Part shown: positions 53,738 through 62,652 of the stretch, piece by piece
Layout: every line of letters begins with the position of its first letter
How positions within the stretch are numbered: the stretch's first letter is position 1
Origin: Bacillota bacterium
Lineage (GTDB): Bacteria > Bacillota > Clostridia > Clostridiales > Clostridiaceae
DNA length: 64,000 nt
Direction: 5' to 3'
Assembly: GCA_021781745.1 (NCBI GenBank)
Contig: JAJXWH010000007.1
Location: 1-64,000, forward strand
Program-made: the position numbers and the translations under genes
The notes under the pieces: model-generated
What the model saw: only the letters and a program-made list of their open reading frames with translations
What the model was told of the DNA's origin: nothing
The model's database searches: none

Positions 53738-53753
53738 ATTAAATAATAGAAAT

Positions 53754-53795
53754 AATATAGAGGTAGCTAGCAATTAGTCACCTCTATATTATTTT
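53754..53795 (+). terminator. menG terminator
   Basis: AATATAGAGGT (53754-53764) pairs perfectly with ACCTCTATATT (53780-53790), then ATTTT. Confidence 0.9.
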
Positions 53796-53906
53796 GGTGT
53801 ATTGGATACAAGTATTAACTTCACTAGCAGTCTTAAGAAGTATTTTATAATCATCACCAAAGGTACTTAATGAATTAAAGTTCTCATATAGTTTAGAAAA
53901 TAACAT
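53784..53906 (-). pseudogene. Possible gene remnant, 40 codons
   Basis: Minus-strand frame beginning MLFSKLYENFNSLSTFGDDY and ending CIQYTKII. It has amino-acid composition like a real helical protein, but no ribosome site, and a stop lies shortly upstream. It lies inside a gap (53738-54112) that also holds a histidine-kinase fragment, so it is probably debris. No family is recognised. Confidence 0.35.
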
Positions 53907-54027
53907 ATACTTTTTATGCAGCAATTGAATTATTTAGTTTGGGGATGCTCTCGAAATTCTTTGGAAATTTAAAACTTGAAGATAAAATGGCAGTTGCTAA
54001 AGACAGTTATACATATTTTTTATTATA

Positions 54028-54075
54028 AATAAAGAAGATAAGAATTTTATTGTACTTGGAGATTATGGTAAAATA
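54028..54075 (+). pseudogene. Histidine-kinase ATPase-domain fragment
   Basis: The frame reads NKEDKNFIVLGDYGKI. The intact kinase at 37442 has NKEEGKDFIVLGDYDKL at about residues 335-352. The DNA also matches over the same stretch. Only about 16 codons are recognisable. Confidence 0.75.
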
Positions 54076-54112
54076 AATATAATTAAATTTATAAATGAAA
54101 GGAAAAATGATA

Positions 54113-55180
54113 ATGAATAAATTGAGATTTTATCCAATTATAATGGCATTATTAGCATCAATCTTATTTGGAGCAAGTGCTCCTATTACAAAGATGCTTT
54201 TGGGAGAAATTCAACCTGTCCCTCTTGCTTCGTTTTTATATCTTGGTAGTGGGTTAGGTTTGGTAATTTTTCAAATTGTAAATTTGACAATCAAAAAGCA
54301 GGTCATAAATGAAGCATCTTTAAATAAAAGAGATTTTATCTGGTTATTTGGTGCAATTATCTCTGGAGGCATTATAGCTCCTATTATTTTATTAAGTAGT
54401 CTTAAAATAACACCTGCTTCAACTGCTTCATTGTTGTTAAATTTTGAAGGTGTTGCCACAACAATAATTGCAATAGTATTTTTTAAAGAAAATGTAGGAA
54501 AACAAATTTTGGGGGCTATAGTATTAATTACACTTGCTAGCATTGTTTTATCATGGGATTTTACAAATCAATGGGGATTTTCAATAGGGGCCCTAGGAAT
54601 TATAATGGCTTGTTTATGCTGGGGAATTGATAATAATTTTACCAGAAATATTTCCTCTAAAAATCCATTCTTAATTGTTACAATCAAGGGAATAGTATCA
54701 GGCTTATTTTCGCTTATTTTATCTATAGTATTAAAAAATCAAATCCCGGATTTGAAAGTTATAATAGCCGCCATGATAATTGGATTTTTCTGTTATGGTT
54801 TAAGTATTGTATTATTCGTATTTGCTATGAGGGATTTAGGAAGTGCGAGAACTAGTGCATTATTTGCAACAGCCCCATTTATTGGTTCTATTTTATCCAT
54901 TATCTTACTAGGTGATATTCCAAGCAAAGTATTTTTTGTATCTTTACCTATTATGATTATTGGAGCGGTACTTTTATTAAAGGAAGAGCATGCACATAAA
55001 CATATACATGAAAGTATGGAGCATGATCATAGACATAATCATAATGATGGGCATCATGACCACGAACATAATGACAAACAAGAGATAGTAAAAGGGTATC
55101 ATTCGCATTTACATACGCATAATTCCATAGAGCATACCCACCCACATTTACCAGATATTCATCATAGACATGCACATTAA
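54113..55180 (+). CDS. EamA/DMT-family transporter with His-rich tail
   Basis: 355-residue drug/metabolite-type transporter with ten helices in two EamA repeats (LFGASAPITKMLLGE; ACLCWGIDNNFTRN). After residue ~290 comes a cytosolic tail of about 65 residues with more than 20 His in HxH and HxHxH spacing (HDHRHNHNDGHHDHEH; HLHTHNSIEHTHPHL). Such tails bind Zn, Ni or Co, suggesting a metal or metal-complex transporter; this is inference. The ATG at 54113, nine bases after AAAGGA, is preferred. Confidence 0.85.
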   Translation: MNKLRFYPIIMALLASILFGASAPITKMLLGEIQPVPLASFLYLGSGLGLVIFQIVNLTIKKQVINEASLNKRDFIWLFGAIISGGIIAPIILLSSLKITPASTASLLLNFEGVATTIIAIVFFKENVGKQILGAIVLITLASIVLSWDFTNQWGFSIGALGIIMACLCWGIDNNFTRNISSKNPFLIVTIKGIVSGLFSLILSIVLKNQIPDLKVIIAAMIIGFFCYGLSIVLFVFAMRDLGSARTSALFATAPFIGSILSIILLGDIPSKVFFVSLPIMIIGAVLLLKEEHAHKHIHESMEHDHRHNHNDGHHDHEHNDKQEIVKGYHSHLHTHNSIEHTHPHLPDIHHRHAH

Positions 55181-55268
55181 ATAAACCTAAAATGCTTGAA
55201 GGTTTGGATTTTGGATTTATTGACAGTGAATGGAATCTGCTGTAAAATTAATTAGTGAAAATTTGATT

Positions 55269-55380
55269 TAAAGTTAAGAGGGAGTAACTGCCTTTAAAAA
55301 GGTGATAAAGTCAACATACTGACCTTGGGTCTGGCTTTATTGTAACTAATTTTTAGTTAAGTGAGACTTTTAGCGCAATA
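55269..55380 (+). promoter_or_regulatory. yybP-ykoY manganese riboswitch
   Basis: The sequence carries the conserved core: AGAGGGAGTAAC at the 5' side, GTCAACATACTGACC with GGTCTGGCTTTATTG, and a closing GAGACTTTTAGC. These match the yybP-ykoY aptamer that binds Mn2+. The gene downstream is a Gdt1/TMEM165-type protein, a known Mn2+ exporter class. A hairpin (TTATAAATCTTT ... AAAGATTTATAA, about 55391-55435) follows and may belong to the expression platform. Confidence 0.88.
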
Positions 55381-55528
55381 TTAGTGTTTGTTATAAATCT
55401 TTTTTTTGATGATTTATCAAGAAAGATTTATAAGAAGATGCTTTATTGTGCTGAGGGTCTTTATTTTTTATAAAAAAACGCTAAAGCAGTTAGTTAAATT
55501 AATAATTAATATAAATGGAGGTATTAAA

Positions 55529-56260
55529 ATGGCATCATTTATCAAGGCATTATTACTAGTGGTAGTTGCAGAAATGGGGGATAAAACTCAGCTTCTAGCA
55601 ATGGCAATGGCAGGCAAATACAAGGCTAAACAGGTATTGATTGGGGTTTTAATTGCAACTATTTTAAATCACGCATTAGCAGTTGCAGTTGGAAGTTATT
55701 TAAGCTCCTTAATTCCTATGAATCTTGTAAAAATAATAGCAGCAATTTCTTTTTTAGCCTTTGGCCTTTGGACAATTCGTGGAGATAAATTAGACGATGA
55801 GGAAAACAAAAAAGTGAAATTTGGTCCAATTGTCACAGTGGCTATTGCATTTTTTATAGCAGAAATGGGTGATAAGACTCAGCTTATGACAATAACCATA
55901 GCAGCAGAAAATCAGCAGCCACTTCTCATTTTAATGGGAACAACAGGTGGAATGCTTATTGCAGATGGTATAGGTATTTTAGGTGGAGCATGGATATGCA
56001 GGCATATACCAGAAGGATATATAAAGTGGGTAGCAGGTGTAGTATTCATGTTCTTTGGAACATTGACTTTATATAATGCAGTTCCGGTAGCATTTTTAGG
56101 ACCAGTATATTTAGTTTTATACTTAGCTCTTATGGGAGCACTCATCTATATCTTTGGAGTAAAGTTTGCATATTTTGATCAAGTGTGTGATATAGCATTA
56201 AATAAGATAGATGAGCCATCTGAAATGGAAAGTGAAGAAGAAATAAAGAAAAGAGCTTAA
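55529..56260 (+). CDS. Gdt1/TMEM165 (UPF0016)-family Mn2+ exporter
   Basis: 243-residue membrane protein with two homologous halves, each with the family hallmark E-x-G-D-K-T: AEMGDKTQLLAMAMAG (residue ~12) and AEMGDKTQLMTITIAA (~110). The family exchanges Mn2+/Ca2+ for protons. A Mn2+ riboswitch precedes it, matching the function. The ATG at 55529 behind GGAGG is the start; the frame open back to 55406 lies in the leader. Confidence 0.93.
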   Translation: MASFIKALLLVVVAEMGDKTQLLAMAMAGKYKAKQVLIGVLIATILNHALAVAVGSYLSSLIPMNLVKIIAAISFLAFGLWTIRGDKLDDEENKKVKFGPIVTVAIAFFIAEMGDKTQLMTITIAAENQQPLLILMGTTGGMLIADGIGILGGAWICRHIPEGYIKWVAGVVFMFFGTLTLYNAVPVAFLGPVYLVLYLALMGALIYIFGVKFAYFDQVCDIALNKIDEPSEMESEEEIKKRA

Positions 56261-56309
56261 TATTAAATTAAATAATAATTAATGTAAAACCTAATTAATA
56301 GCAGTTTAT

Positions 56310-56344
56310 AATAGAGTTATGGAAAGTTACCATAGCTCTATTTA
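56310..56344 (+). terminator. Exporter terminator
   Basis: AATAGAGTTATGG (56310-56322) pairs with CCATAGCTCTATT (56330-56342, one G-U), then TTAT. Confidence 0.88.
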
Positions 56345-56531
56345 TAGTATAAAGATCATTTTTGAATATATTTTAACACTTACTTTATTAAAACTATTTT
56401 CTGATTTATTATAGTTAAATTTATTATGTCCAAACAGTTTTTACTTTCAACAGTATGATAAGAGAGTAACGGTTAGCGGGAAAACTAATATAATGGAATT
56501 GATATTGAATTATTGTATGGGAGAAATTAAC

Positions 56532-57479
56532 GTGTTATCTAGTAGTAAATTTATACGACAATCATTAGAATTACATCTTTTCTTTGCAAGAATTATGAAG
56601 GAGCATTCATTTTTCCTGGAAATAGGTTTTACACCAAAGAATTCAAATTATGTAGATGAAGCAGATGCTTTTAGAATTGGCTTTGATAATCTTTTATGTG
56701 ATGTAATTACTATTTCTGAAGGTGTTGTAAGCGGTGATGTGCTACAATCTGGTGAAGTGGTAACCCCTTTTACTCTTGAAGCTGAAAAAGCATCAGCATA
56801 TTTTACAGGAGTGAAAATTGCGACTAATCTCACTAAAGTAGAAGCCGAATTAGTAAATAATCCTTTTAGCAGGCATAATCATGAGGCCCTTGAGAAAAAA
56901 GTATTTGCAATTAACAATAGAGCATTAGAATTGACAGCAGGTTTAATAAGATTTAAAGCTAGATTATTATCAGATGTTTTATCATGCAAAGTATTCACAG
57001 TAAATTATCCTTTACTTATCGATCATATTATGAGAGAAGCAAAGTTTTATTTTACGTTAGTTCAAAGGTTACAAAATTGCGAAGAGATTGACCTAGAGAG
57101 AGAGGCTTATGAACAAGAAGCTTTCTGGAACAGAATTATGGCTGAACATTCAAAATTTATACGAGGATTACTAGATCCAACTGAAGATGAATTAATAAAT
57201 ACTGCAAATAATTTTGGACATCAGTTCGATATGTTAACACGAGAAGCAAGAGAAGCTATGGATAAATCAATACCAATTTCTAGGGTCACAGATGATAGTT
57301 TAAAAGCAACAGAAGCAATAAGGAAATTTAAAGCACAAGGTACTCAGGGATTAGTAGAGTGTAAAATCAAGTCCATAATAGTACCATTACTAGGTGACCA
57401 TACTTTACGTGAAGCAAATCACTATCTACGTTTATTAAAAATATTTAGGAAAGTTGAAGAGTGTGATTGCGAATACTAA
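56532..57479 (+). CDS. DUF2935 ferritin-like protein
   Basis: 315-residue helical protein of the DUF2935 family: two ferritin-like repeats with metal ligands. E/H ligands are suggested by LELHLFFARIMKEHSFFLE (near the start), HIMREAKFYFTLVQR, MAEHSKFIRGLLDP and GDHTLREANHYLRL. GTG at 56532, seven bases after GGGAGA, is chosen; the ATG at 56493 has no ribosome site. A role in metal storage or oxygen defence is inferred from the fold. It stands alone before the iron permease. Confidence 0.85.
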   Translation: MLSSSKFIRQSLELHLFFARIMKEHSFFLEIGFTPKNSNYVDEADAFRIGFDNLLCDVITISEGVVSGDVLQSGEVVTPFTLEAEKASAYFTGVKIATNLTKVEAELVNNPFSRHNHEALEKKVFAINNRALELTAGLIRFKARLLSDVLSCKVFTVNYPLLIDHIMREAKFYFTLVQRLQNCEEIDLEREAYEQEAFWNRIMAEHSKFIRGLLDPTEDELINTANNFGHQFDMLTREAREAMDKSIPISRVTDDSLKATEAIRKFKAQGTQGLVECKIKSIIVPLLGDHTLREANHYLRLLKIFRKVEECDCEY

Positions 57480-57674
57480 TAGATTAGTGTAAGTATTTTA
57501 TAAGCTAGAGAAGAATACGTGTATATGATTAGCATATGCACTTATTTATATTGAATTTTCTATGTATATAACATATAGTTCACATTACTATCTCACAACT
57601 CTAGTAGAAGATCCTACAAGGATGCCAAAAGATAATAACTACTAAAGAAATCTTACAGAAAGTATTATATTCAT

Positions 57675-57718
57675 AATAAAATCACTTAGCTTAACACATA
57701 GCGGCTGGTGATTTTATT
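57675..57718 (+). terminator. Terminator of the DUF2935 gene
   Basis: AATAAAATCAC (57675-57685) pairs with GTGATTTTATT (57708-57718), then TATTT. Confidence 0.85.
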
Positions 57719-57782
57719 TATTTCAACTTTAGTTTAATAATATAAATTATATGTTACTTAATACATTTATTTTATAAACATC

Positions 57783-57811
57783 TTGCATTATTTTTTGATA
57801 TAATCTATAAT
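57783..57811 (+). promoter_or_regulatory. Promoter upstream of the FTR1 gene
   Basis: TTGCAT (57783-57788), 17 bp, TATAAT (57806-57811). Transcription would start near 57818. Confidence 0.6.
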
Positions 57812-57831
57812 GATAATCAGATTTAATTGAG

Positions 57832-57885
57832 AAGGTATATCAATAGTACTGGAGTGAATTTTATTCTTATATAAATACCTTTTTT
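57832..57885 (+). terminator. Leader terminator or attenuator before FTR1
   Basis: AAGGTAT (57832-57838) pairs with ATACCTT (57875-57881), followed by six T. It comes about 15 bases after the predicted start of transcription and about 105 bases before the permease gene, so it could attenuate the operon or end a small RNA. Confidence 0.5.
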
Positions 57886-57988
57886 AATCTTAAGGAAAAT
57901 AAAAATTTATAAAAGATTGTCCTATATTTCATTAGGAAATATTTTATATATACTAAAAAATAAAATTACAAAAGAGAAGGAGTGATAA

Positions 57989-59446
57989 TTGTTGCGTAAG
58001 TTATTTACATTATTATTGGTAGTATTTTTGATGTTACCCATGTTTGCAATTAAAGTATTAGCAGCAGATGCGAAGGCAGATTTGTCTAAAAGCAATGAGT
58101 TCATTGAAAAATCACTTGAAGCTGTAAAAGCAGATGATTTTTCTAAAGGAAAAGATTTTTATGAGGAATATAATCAAGCTTGGATTGAACTCGAAGATGG
58201 AGTAAAGGAACAATCGAAACAAGCTTATGGAGATATTGAAGGCAAAATGGGAATGGTTAAATTTTTATTTTCCCAAGACCCAGTGCAAAAAGATAAAGTT
58301 ATAAGTGCTTTAGAGGATTTAGAAAAAACTAATAAAGCATTTATAGATGGAAAAAGTGATAGTCAAGAAACAAAAACTAAAGGGGAAGCCGCAACTATAA
58401 AGGATTTAGTTGCTCTTTTAGAGAAAGCAAAGAGTCAAATTGAAAGTGGAAATGATGCTGAAGCAGTTAAAACAATGGATACTTTTAGTTCATCTTGGCT
58501 TGATGTGGAAGGCGTAGTTTTAACAAAATCAAAGACTGTATATGACGATGCTGAAAGGGATATGGTTAGCGCAAAAGCTTATCTTACAGTAGATCCTATT
58601 CAAAAGGACAAGGCTGTAAAAGTTATTGATAGAATGCATGGATACTTATCTTTATTAGATGGAAATACATCATACGGTATAATAGACGTAATTACAATTA
58701 TACTTCGAGAAGGATTAGAAGCACTTTTAGTTGTAATTGCTTTACTAGGTTTTCTAAAGAAATCAGACCAAGAAGATAAGAAAACATGGATATATGGTGG
58801 AGTATTAATTGGAAGTATAGTAAGTATTGTACTAGCTGTTTTAGTCAAACTTCTATTTACATCAGGTACTTTTGGAAATAATAATTTCTTAATATCAGGT
58901 TGGACAGGCGTATTTGCAGCTGTAATGCTTATTTACGTAAGTTATTGGTTACATAGTAAATCGGAAGTATCTTCACGTAATCACAGTATACAGGACAAAA
59001 GTTATAAATCATTAGCTAATGGTAGCTTGTTCTCTTTAGGATTCTTAGCATTTTTAGCAGTATTTAGAGAAGGAACTGAAGTTGTTCTATTCTATATTGG
59101 AATGGCATCTTCAATTAAATTAACTGATTTATTTTTGGGAATAGCGTTAGGCTTTGCGATACTTATAATTATAGCTGTATTAATGCTAAAGATTGGTTTA
59201 CGTATACCAATGAAACCATTTTTCCTTGTATCTAGTCTTTTAGTTTTTTATTTAGGATTAAAGTTTACTGGTATGGGAATTAATGGACTTCAACTAGCTG
59301 GAATATTATCAGCTACATCTAGTGATTCGCTGCCTACAATATCTGCACTGGCAGTATATCCAACATGGCAGGGAGTAGTACCTCAAGTATTATTAGTTGT
59401 TATGGCAGTAGTAGTGACATTACATAATAAATTAAAAAGAAGTTAA
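57989..59446 (+). CDS. FTR1-family iron permease with extracytoplasmic repeat domain
   Basis: 485-residue permease. A signal peptide (cleavage after VLA) leads an extracytoplasmic region (~25-220) made of two copies of a ~90-residue module centred on AWIELEDGV and SWLDVEGVV. The FTR1 domain (~225-485, seven helices) has both REGLE iron-site motifs, ILREGLEALLV and VFREGTEVVL. TTG at 57989 is the start, with AAGGAG six bases upstream. The downstream lipoprotein has three copies of the same module, so they likely form an iron uptake complex. Confidence 0.9.
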   Translation: MLRKLFTLLLVVFLMLPMFAIKVLAADAKADLSKSNEFIEKSLEAVKADDFSKGKDFYEEYNQAWIELEDGVKEQSKQAYGDIEGKMGMVKFLFSQDPVQKDKVISALEDLEKTNKAFIDGKSDSQETKTKGEAATIKDLVALLEKAKSQIESGNDAEAVKTMDTFSSSWLDVEGVVLTKSKTVYDDAERDMVSAKAYLTVDPIQKDKAVKVIDRMHGYLSLLDGNTSYGIIDVITIILREGLEALLVVIALLGFLKKSDQEDKKTWIYGGVLIGSIVSIVLAVLVKLLFTSGTFGNNNFLISGWTGVFAAVMLIYVSYWLHSKSEVSSRNHSIQDKSYKSLANGSLFSLGFLAFLAVFREGTEVVLFYIGMASSIKLTDLFLGIALGFAILIIIAVLMLKIGLRIPMKPFFLVSSLLVFYLGLKFTGMGINGLQLAGILSATSSDSLPTISALAVYPTWQGVVPQVLLVVMAVVVTLHNKLKRS

Positions 59447-59493
59447 GGAACTAAAGAAAAACATGAAAAAGAAATCAGCAGGGGGATTTATTT

Positions 59494-60513
59494 ATGAAAT
59501 CAGTAAGAAATTTATTATTAGCAGCAGTATTAGGAACAGCAATTACAGTAGCAGGTTGTGGAGTGCAAAAAACTGAGCAGGCTAAGCCAGCTGAGAATAC
59601 AGCACAAACTACATCCCAAGAGACAAAAGCATTTACTATGAACGATGCAAGTAACAATATGAGAAATATTCTTAAAGATATGAAAACTCAAGTTTCTAAT
59701 AACGAGGAAGACAAAGTTAGTGAAGGTGGTACAAAGTTAGAAGATTCTTGGAAGGAATTTGAGGATAAATTTGAAGATGATTTAAAGGACAAGTATTTGG
59801 ATTTATATGTTAAGATTGAAGATCCATTAGAAGTCATCGAAGCAGCATCTAAGGTTAAACCGCTAGATACAAAGGTTTTAAATGAATCAATTGATAAATT
59901 GGATGCGGAATTAGTTAAATTACAAGAAAATGATGCAACAGCAACTGGGCTTGAAAATATGAGAGATACATTAAAAGAGATGAATACGGATTTAAATAAT
60001 AAGAAAGAAGATAAGGCTATAGAGATTTCAGATAAACTTGAAGAAAACTGGAGTTCATTTGAAGATGGAATAAAGGATAACTATAAAAATCTTTATGAAG
60101 AAGTTGAATCTCCATTAGGAGTTATTCAAGCAGACGTAAAAGTGAAACCTCTAGATACAAAAACATTAACTGCTGCAATTGATGAGTTAGATAAGACATT
60201 AGATCAATTACAAAAATCTATTGCTTTTTCATCTGCTCCACAAGACATGAAAACAGCTTTAGCTAAAATTAATAAATTTACATCACCTATTAATGCAGAA
60301 AAAGTAACAAAATATGCTGAAAGATTAGAAAAATACTGGAGTACTAGTGAAGATATGGTAAAACAAAAAAATCCTGATCTTTATGAAAAAATTGAAGTAC
60401 CTATGGGAGCAATACAATCATCTGCAAAAGCTAATCCAATAGATACAAATACAATAACATCCGCAGCAGGAGAATTAGATAAATTATTAACTGAAATGCA
60501 AAATTTAAAATAG
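59494..60513 (+). CDS. Lipoprotein with three modules shared with FTR1
   Basis: 339-residue exported lipoprotein: lipobox VAGC near residue 22, then a linker and three tandem ~90-residue helical modules (SWKEFEDKF, NWSSFEDGI, YWSTSEDMV, each followed by a Y..IE/Y..VE and a P.DT segment). The modules match those at the N-terminus of the FTR1 gene upstream (48 bases away). By position it resembles the periplasmic partners of iron permeases, though no recognisable heme or copper domain is present. GGGGGATT precedes the ATG. Confidence 0.85.
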   Translation: MKSVRNLLLAAVLGTAITVAGCGVQKTEQAKPAENTAQTTSQETKAFTMNDASNNMRNILKDMKTQVSNNEEDKVSEGGTKLEDSWKEFEDKFEDDLKDKYLDLYVKIEDPLEVIEAASKVKPLDTKVLNESIDKLDAELVKLQENDATATGLENMRDTLKEMNTDLNNKKEDKAIEISDKLEENWSSFEDGIKDNYKNLYEEVESPLGVIQADVKVKPLDTKTLTAAIDELDKTLDQLQKSIAFSSAPQDMKTALAKINKFTSPINAEKVTKYAERLEKYWSTSEDMVKQKNPDLYEKIEVPMGAIQSSAKANPIDTNTITSAAGELDKLLTEMQNLK

Positions 60514-60522
60514 ATTTCAAAC

Positions 60523-60557
60523 GGACTGCTGATATAAATAATTGGCAGTCTTTTTTA
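60523..60557 (+). terminator. Terminator of the iron permease operon
   Basis: GACTGCT pairs with GGCAGTC (60544-60550), then six T. Confidence 0.88.
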
Positions 60558-60655
60558 TTATAAAAATACTTTGATTTTGAAATTAATTGTAGGAACTAAT
60601 AGAAATCTGTGTATAGTATCTAAAAAAATGGAATACTAAGCATGAGGTGATTTAC

Positions 60656-62101
60656 ATGGAAAGTGTATGGAGTTCCGAGGTTAATTTTAGAAAAAGAGAA
60701 ACTTTAAATCAAGATATCCAATGTGACGTTCTTATAATAGGGGCTGGAATGGCAGGATTGCTCACAGCATATATGCTGAATAAAAGTGGGAGAGATGTTG
60801 TTGTAATTGATGCTAGAAGTATAGCAGGCGGAGTTACAAAAAATACAACTGCTAAAATAACATCTCAACATGACTTAATTTATGATAGTATCATTAAGGA
60901 ATTTGGTGAAGAAGGTGCAAGACAATATGCGAGAGCAAATGAACTTGCAATAAAGAGATACAAGGAAATAATTGATGCAGAAAAAATCGATTGTGATTTT
61001 GAGTATAAAGATGCATACTTGTATACTTTAGATAACATTAAAGATCTTGAAGATGAATATGATGCAGTAAAAAGATTGGGAATTGAAGCAGAGTTGGTAG
61101 ATGAAGTAAGTATCCCTGCAGAAACTAAAAAGGCATTGAAATTTAAGAATCAAGCTCAGTTTAATCCGCTAAAATTCTTAAGACCAATTTCTGAACAATT
61201 AACTATTTATGAAAATACAGTGGCTCTTGATATTACTGAAGATAATACTGTAGTTACAAAGAATGATATGAAAATTAAAGCAAACAAAATAGTTGTTGCA
61301 TCACATTATCCATTTTTAAATACTCCAGGATATTATTTTATGAGAATGCATCAAGAGAGAGCGTATGTTATAGCGTTAGAAAATGCACAGGATGTAAATG
61401 GAATGTATAAAGGTATTGATAAAACAGGTTATTCATTTAGAAATTATAAAAATTTATTATTATTTAGTGGTGCAGTAAGAAGAACTGGAGAAAATGAAGA
61501 AGGTGGGGCATACGAAGAATTAAGAAAAGCTTCTAAAGAATTTTATCCAAACGCAACAGAAAAATATCATTGGTCAACTCAAGATTGTATGACTTTAGAT
61601 AATATCCCTTACATAGGTCACTACTCATCTAAAACACCTAATATTTATGTTGAAACAGGATTTAAAAAATGGGGAATGACAACTTCAATGGTTGCAGCAA
61701 TGATAATAAATGATATGATTCTTGGAAATGAAAATGACTTCTCTGAAATATTCTCACCAAGAAGGTTTGATATGTCAGCATCAATGAAAAATGCTGCAAA
61801 GGACCTTGTTATAACTGCAAAAAACTTTATTGCAGAGAGGATAAATATTCCCGAGGAAAATCTTAGTAGCATTAAAAATGGTCATGGAGGCATTATAGAG
61901 TACAAAGGTCAAAAGGCTGGGGTCTATAAGGATAATGAAGGTAAAGTATATACAGTATCAACAAAGTGTGCTCATTTAGGCTGCGAACTTAAATGGAATG
62001 CTGATGATTTAACTTGGGACTGTCCTTGTCATGGTTCAAGATATAATTATGAGGGAATCTGGATTGAAAGTCCTACTAATAAGTGTCTTCATGAAGTGTA
62101 G
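60656..62101 (+). CDS. FAD-dependent oxidoreductase with C-terminal Rieske domain
   Basis: 481-residue DadA-like flavoprotein. The FAD-binding Rossmann motif is VLIIGAGMAGLLTAYML (about residue 25). The C-terminal ~90 residues are a Rieske [2Fe-2S] domain with ligands in CAHLGCEL (C-x-H) and CPCHGSRY (C-x2-H). This fusion family is common in Firmicutes; the substrate is unknown. GAGGTGA favours the ATG at 60656 over the GTG at 60647. It stands alone behind its own terminator. Confidence 0.92.
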   Translation: MESVWSSEVNFRKRETLNQDIQCDVLIIGAGMAGLLTAYMLNKSGRDVVVIDARSIAGGVTKNTTAKITSQHDLIYDSIIKEFGEEGARQYARANELAIKRYKEIIDAEKIDCDFEYKDAYLYTLDNIKDLEDEYDAVKRLGIEAELVDEVSIPAETKKALKFKNQAQFNPLKFLRPISEQLTIYENTVALDITEDNTVVTKNDMKIKANKIVVASHYPFLNTPGYYFMRMHQERAYVIALENAQDVNGMYKGIDKTGYSFRNYKNLLLFSGAVRRTGENEEGGAYEELRKASKEFYPNATEKYHWSTQDCMTLDNIPYIGHYSSKTPNIYVETGFKKWGMTTSMVAAMIINDMILGNENDFSEIFSPRRFDMSASMKNAAKDLVITAKNFIAERINIPEENLSSIKNGHGGIIEYKGQKAGVYKDNEGKVYTVSTKCAHLGCELKWNADDLTWDCPCHGSRYNYEGIWIESPTNKCLHEV

Positions 62102-62159
62102 TACGATACTATAGATAATAGAATAAAGATGTAATTTAACATACAGAATTTATAAGTTA

Positions 62160-62202
62160 AAAAAGCTGTCTTAAAATATTTAAATTTTAGATGGCTTTTT
62201 TA
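62160..62202 (+). terminator. Terminator of the Rieske flavoprotein
   Basis: AAAAAGCTGTCTTAAAAT pairs with ATTTTAGATGGCTTTTT, with two G-U/mismatch positions. Confidence 0.85.
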
Positions 62203-62218
62203 GTTTAAGAAAATATGA

Positions 62219-62503
62219 GGAAGAGAAACTCAATCCCCACTAGTTTTAGCAGCATTATTTTCTTTTGAATCAATGGATAGTCATGGGAAAACATTAAATT
62301 TGGGTGAAACTGTAATATTACCTGAAGAAATTAATCCATTTATATCTATCCTAAGGAAAAATGGAATTCTAATTACAGCACTTCATAACCATTGGTTATT
62401 TGAAGAACCAAAACTTATGTATATCCATTTCGAATCTATAGACGAGCCTCTAGATTTTGCTAGAAAGGTTGCCGAGGCACTTAAAGTATTAAGAAGATGT
62501 TAG
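62219..62503 (+). pseudogene. C-terminal half of a DUF1259-family protein
   Basis: The frame opens after a stop at 62216-62218 and reads GRETQSPLVLAALFSFESMD, then LNLGETVILPEEINPFISIL, TALHNHWLFEEPKLMYIHF and an end at RRC. This is the second half of a DUF1259 domain. There is no start with a ribosome site, and the N-terminal half is absent. An ATG at 62273 is open but weak, so a short 76-residue product is possible though unlikely to be functional. Confidence 0.8.
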
Positions 62504-62616
62504 AAATTTAAAAAAGCAATAAGTGGTAATTTTAAATATTACTATCCGCATTGGATAAAATCAATGCGGTTTTTATGTGGTTTTTGTTATCTGAAAACTA
62601 TTTTAATATGAGCCCC

Positions 62617-62645
62617 TTGACAATATTACTAATTAGTAATATTAT
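62617..62645 (+). promoter_or_regulatory. marR promoter with embedded palindromic operator
   Basis: TTGACA (62617-62622), 17 bp, TATTAT (62640-62645). A perfect 22-bp palindrome with the core TACTAATTAGTA fills 62622-62643, the whole space between the two hexamers, so a bound repressor would block polymerase. The same 12-bp core recurs at 63127-63138. Confidence 0.8.
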
Positions 62646-62652
62646 TATACCC

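Noticed and set aside
55406-55528. N-terminal extension of the Gdt1-type exporter
   Set aside because: It falls in the riboswitch leader; a perfect ribosome site precedes the ATG at 55529.
62551-62652. N-terminal extension of MarR
   Set aside because: The stretch contains the promoter and operator, so it cannot be translated from this transcript.
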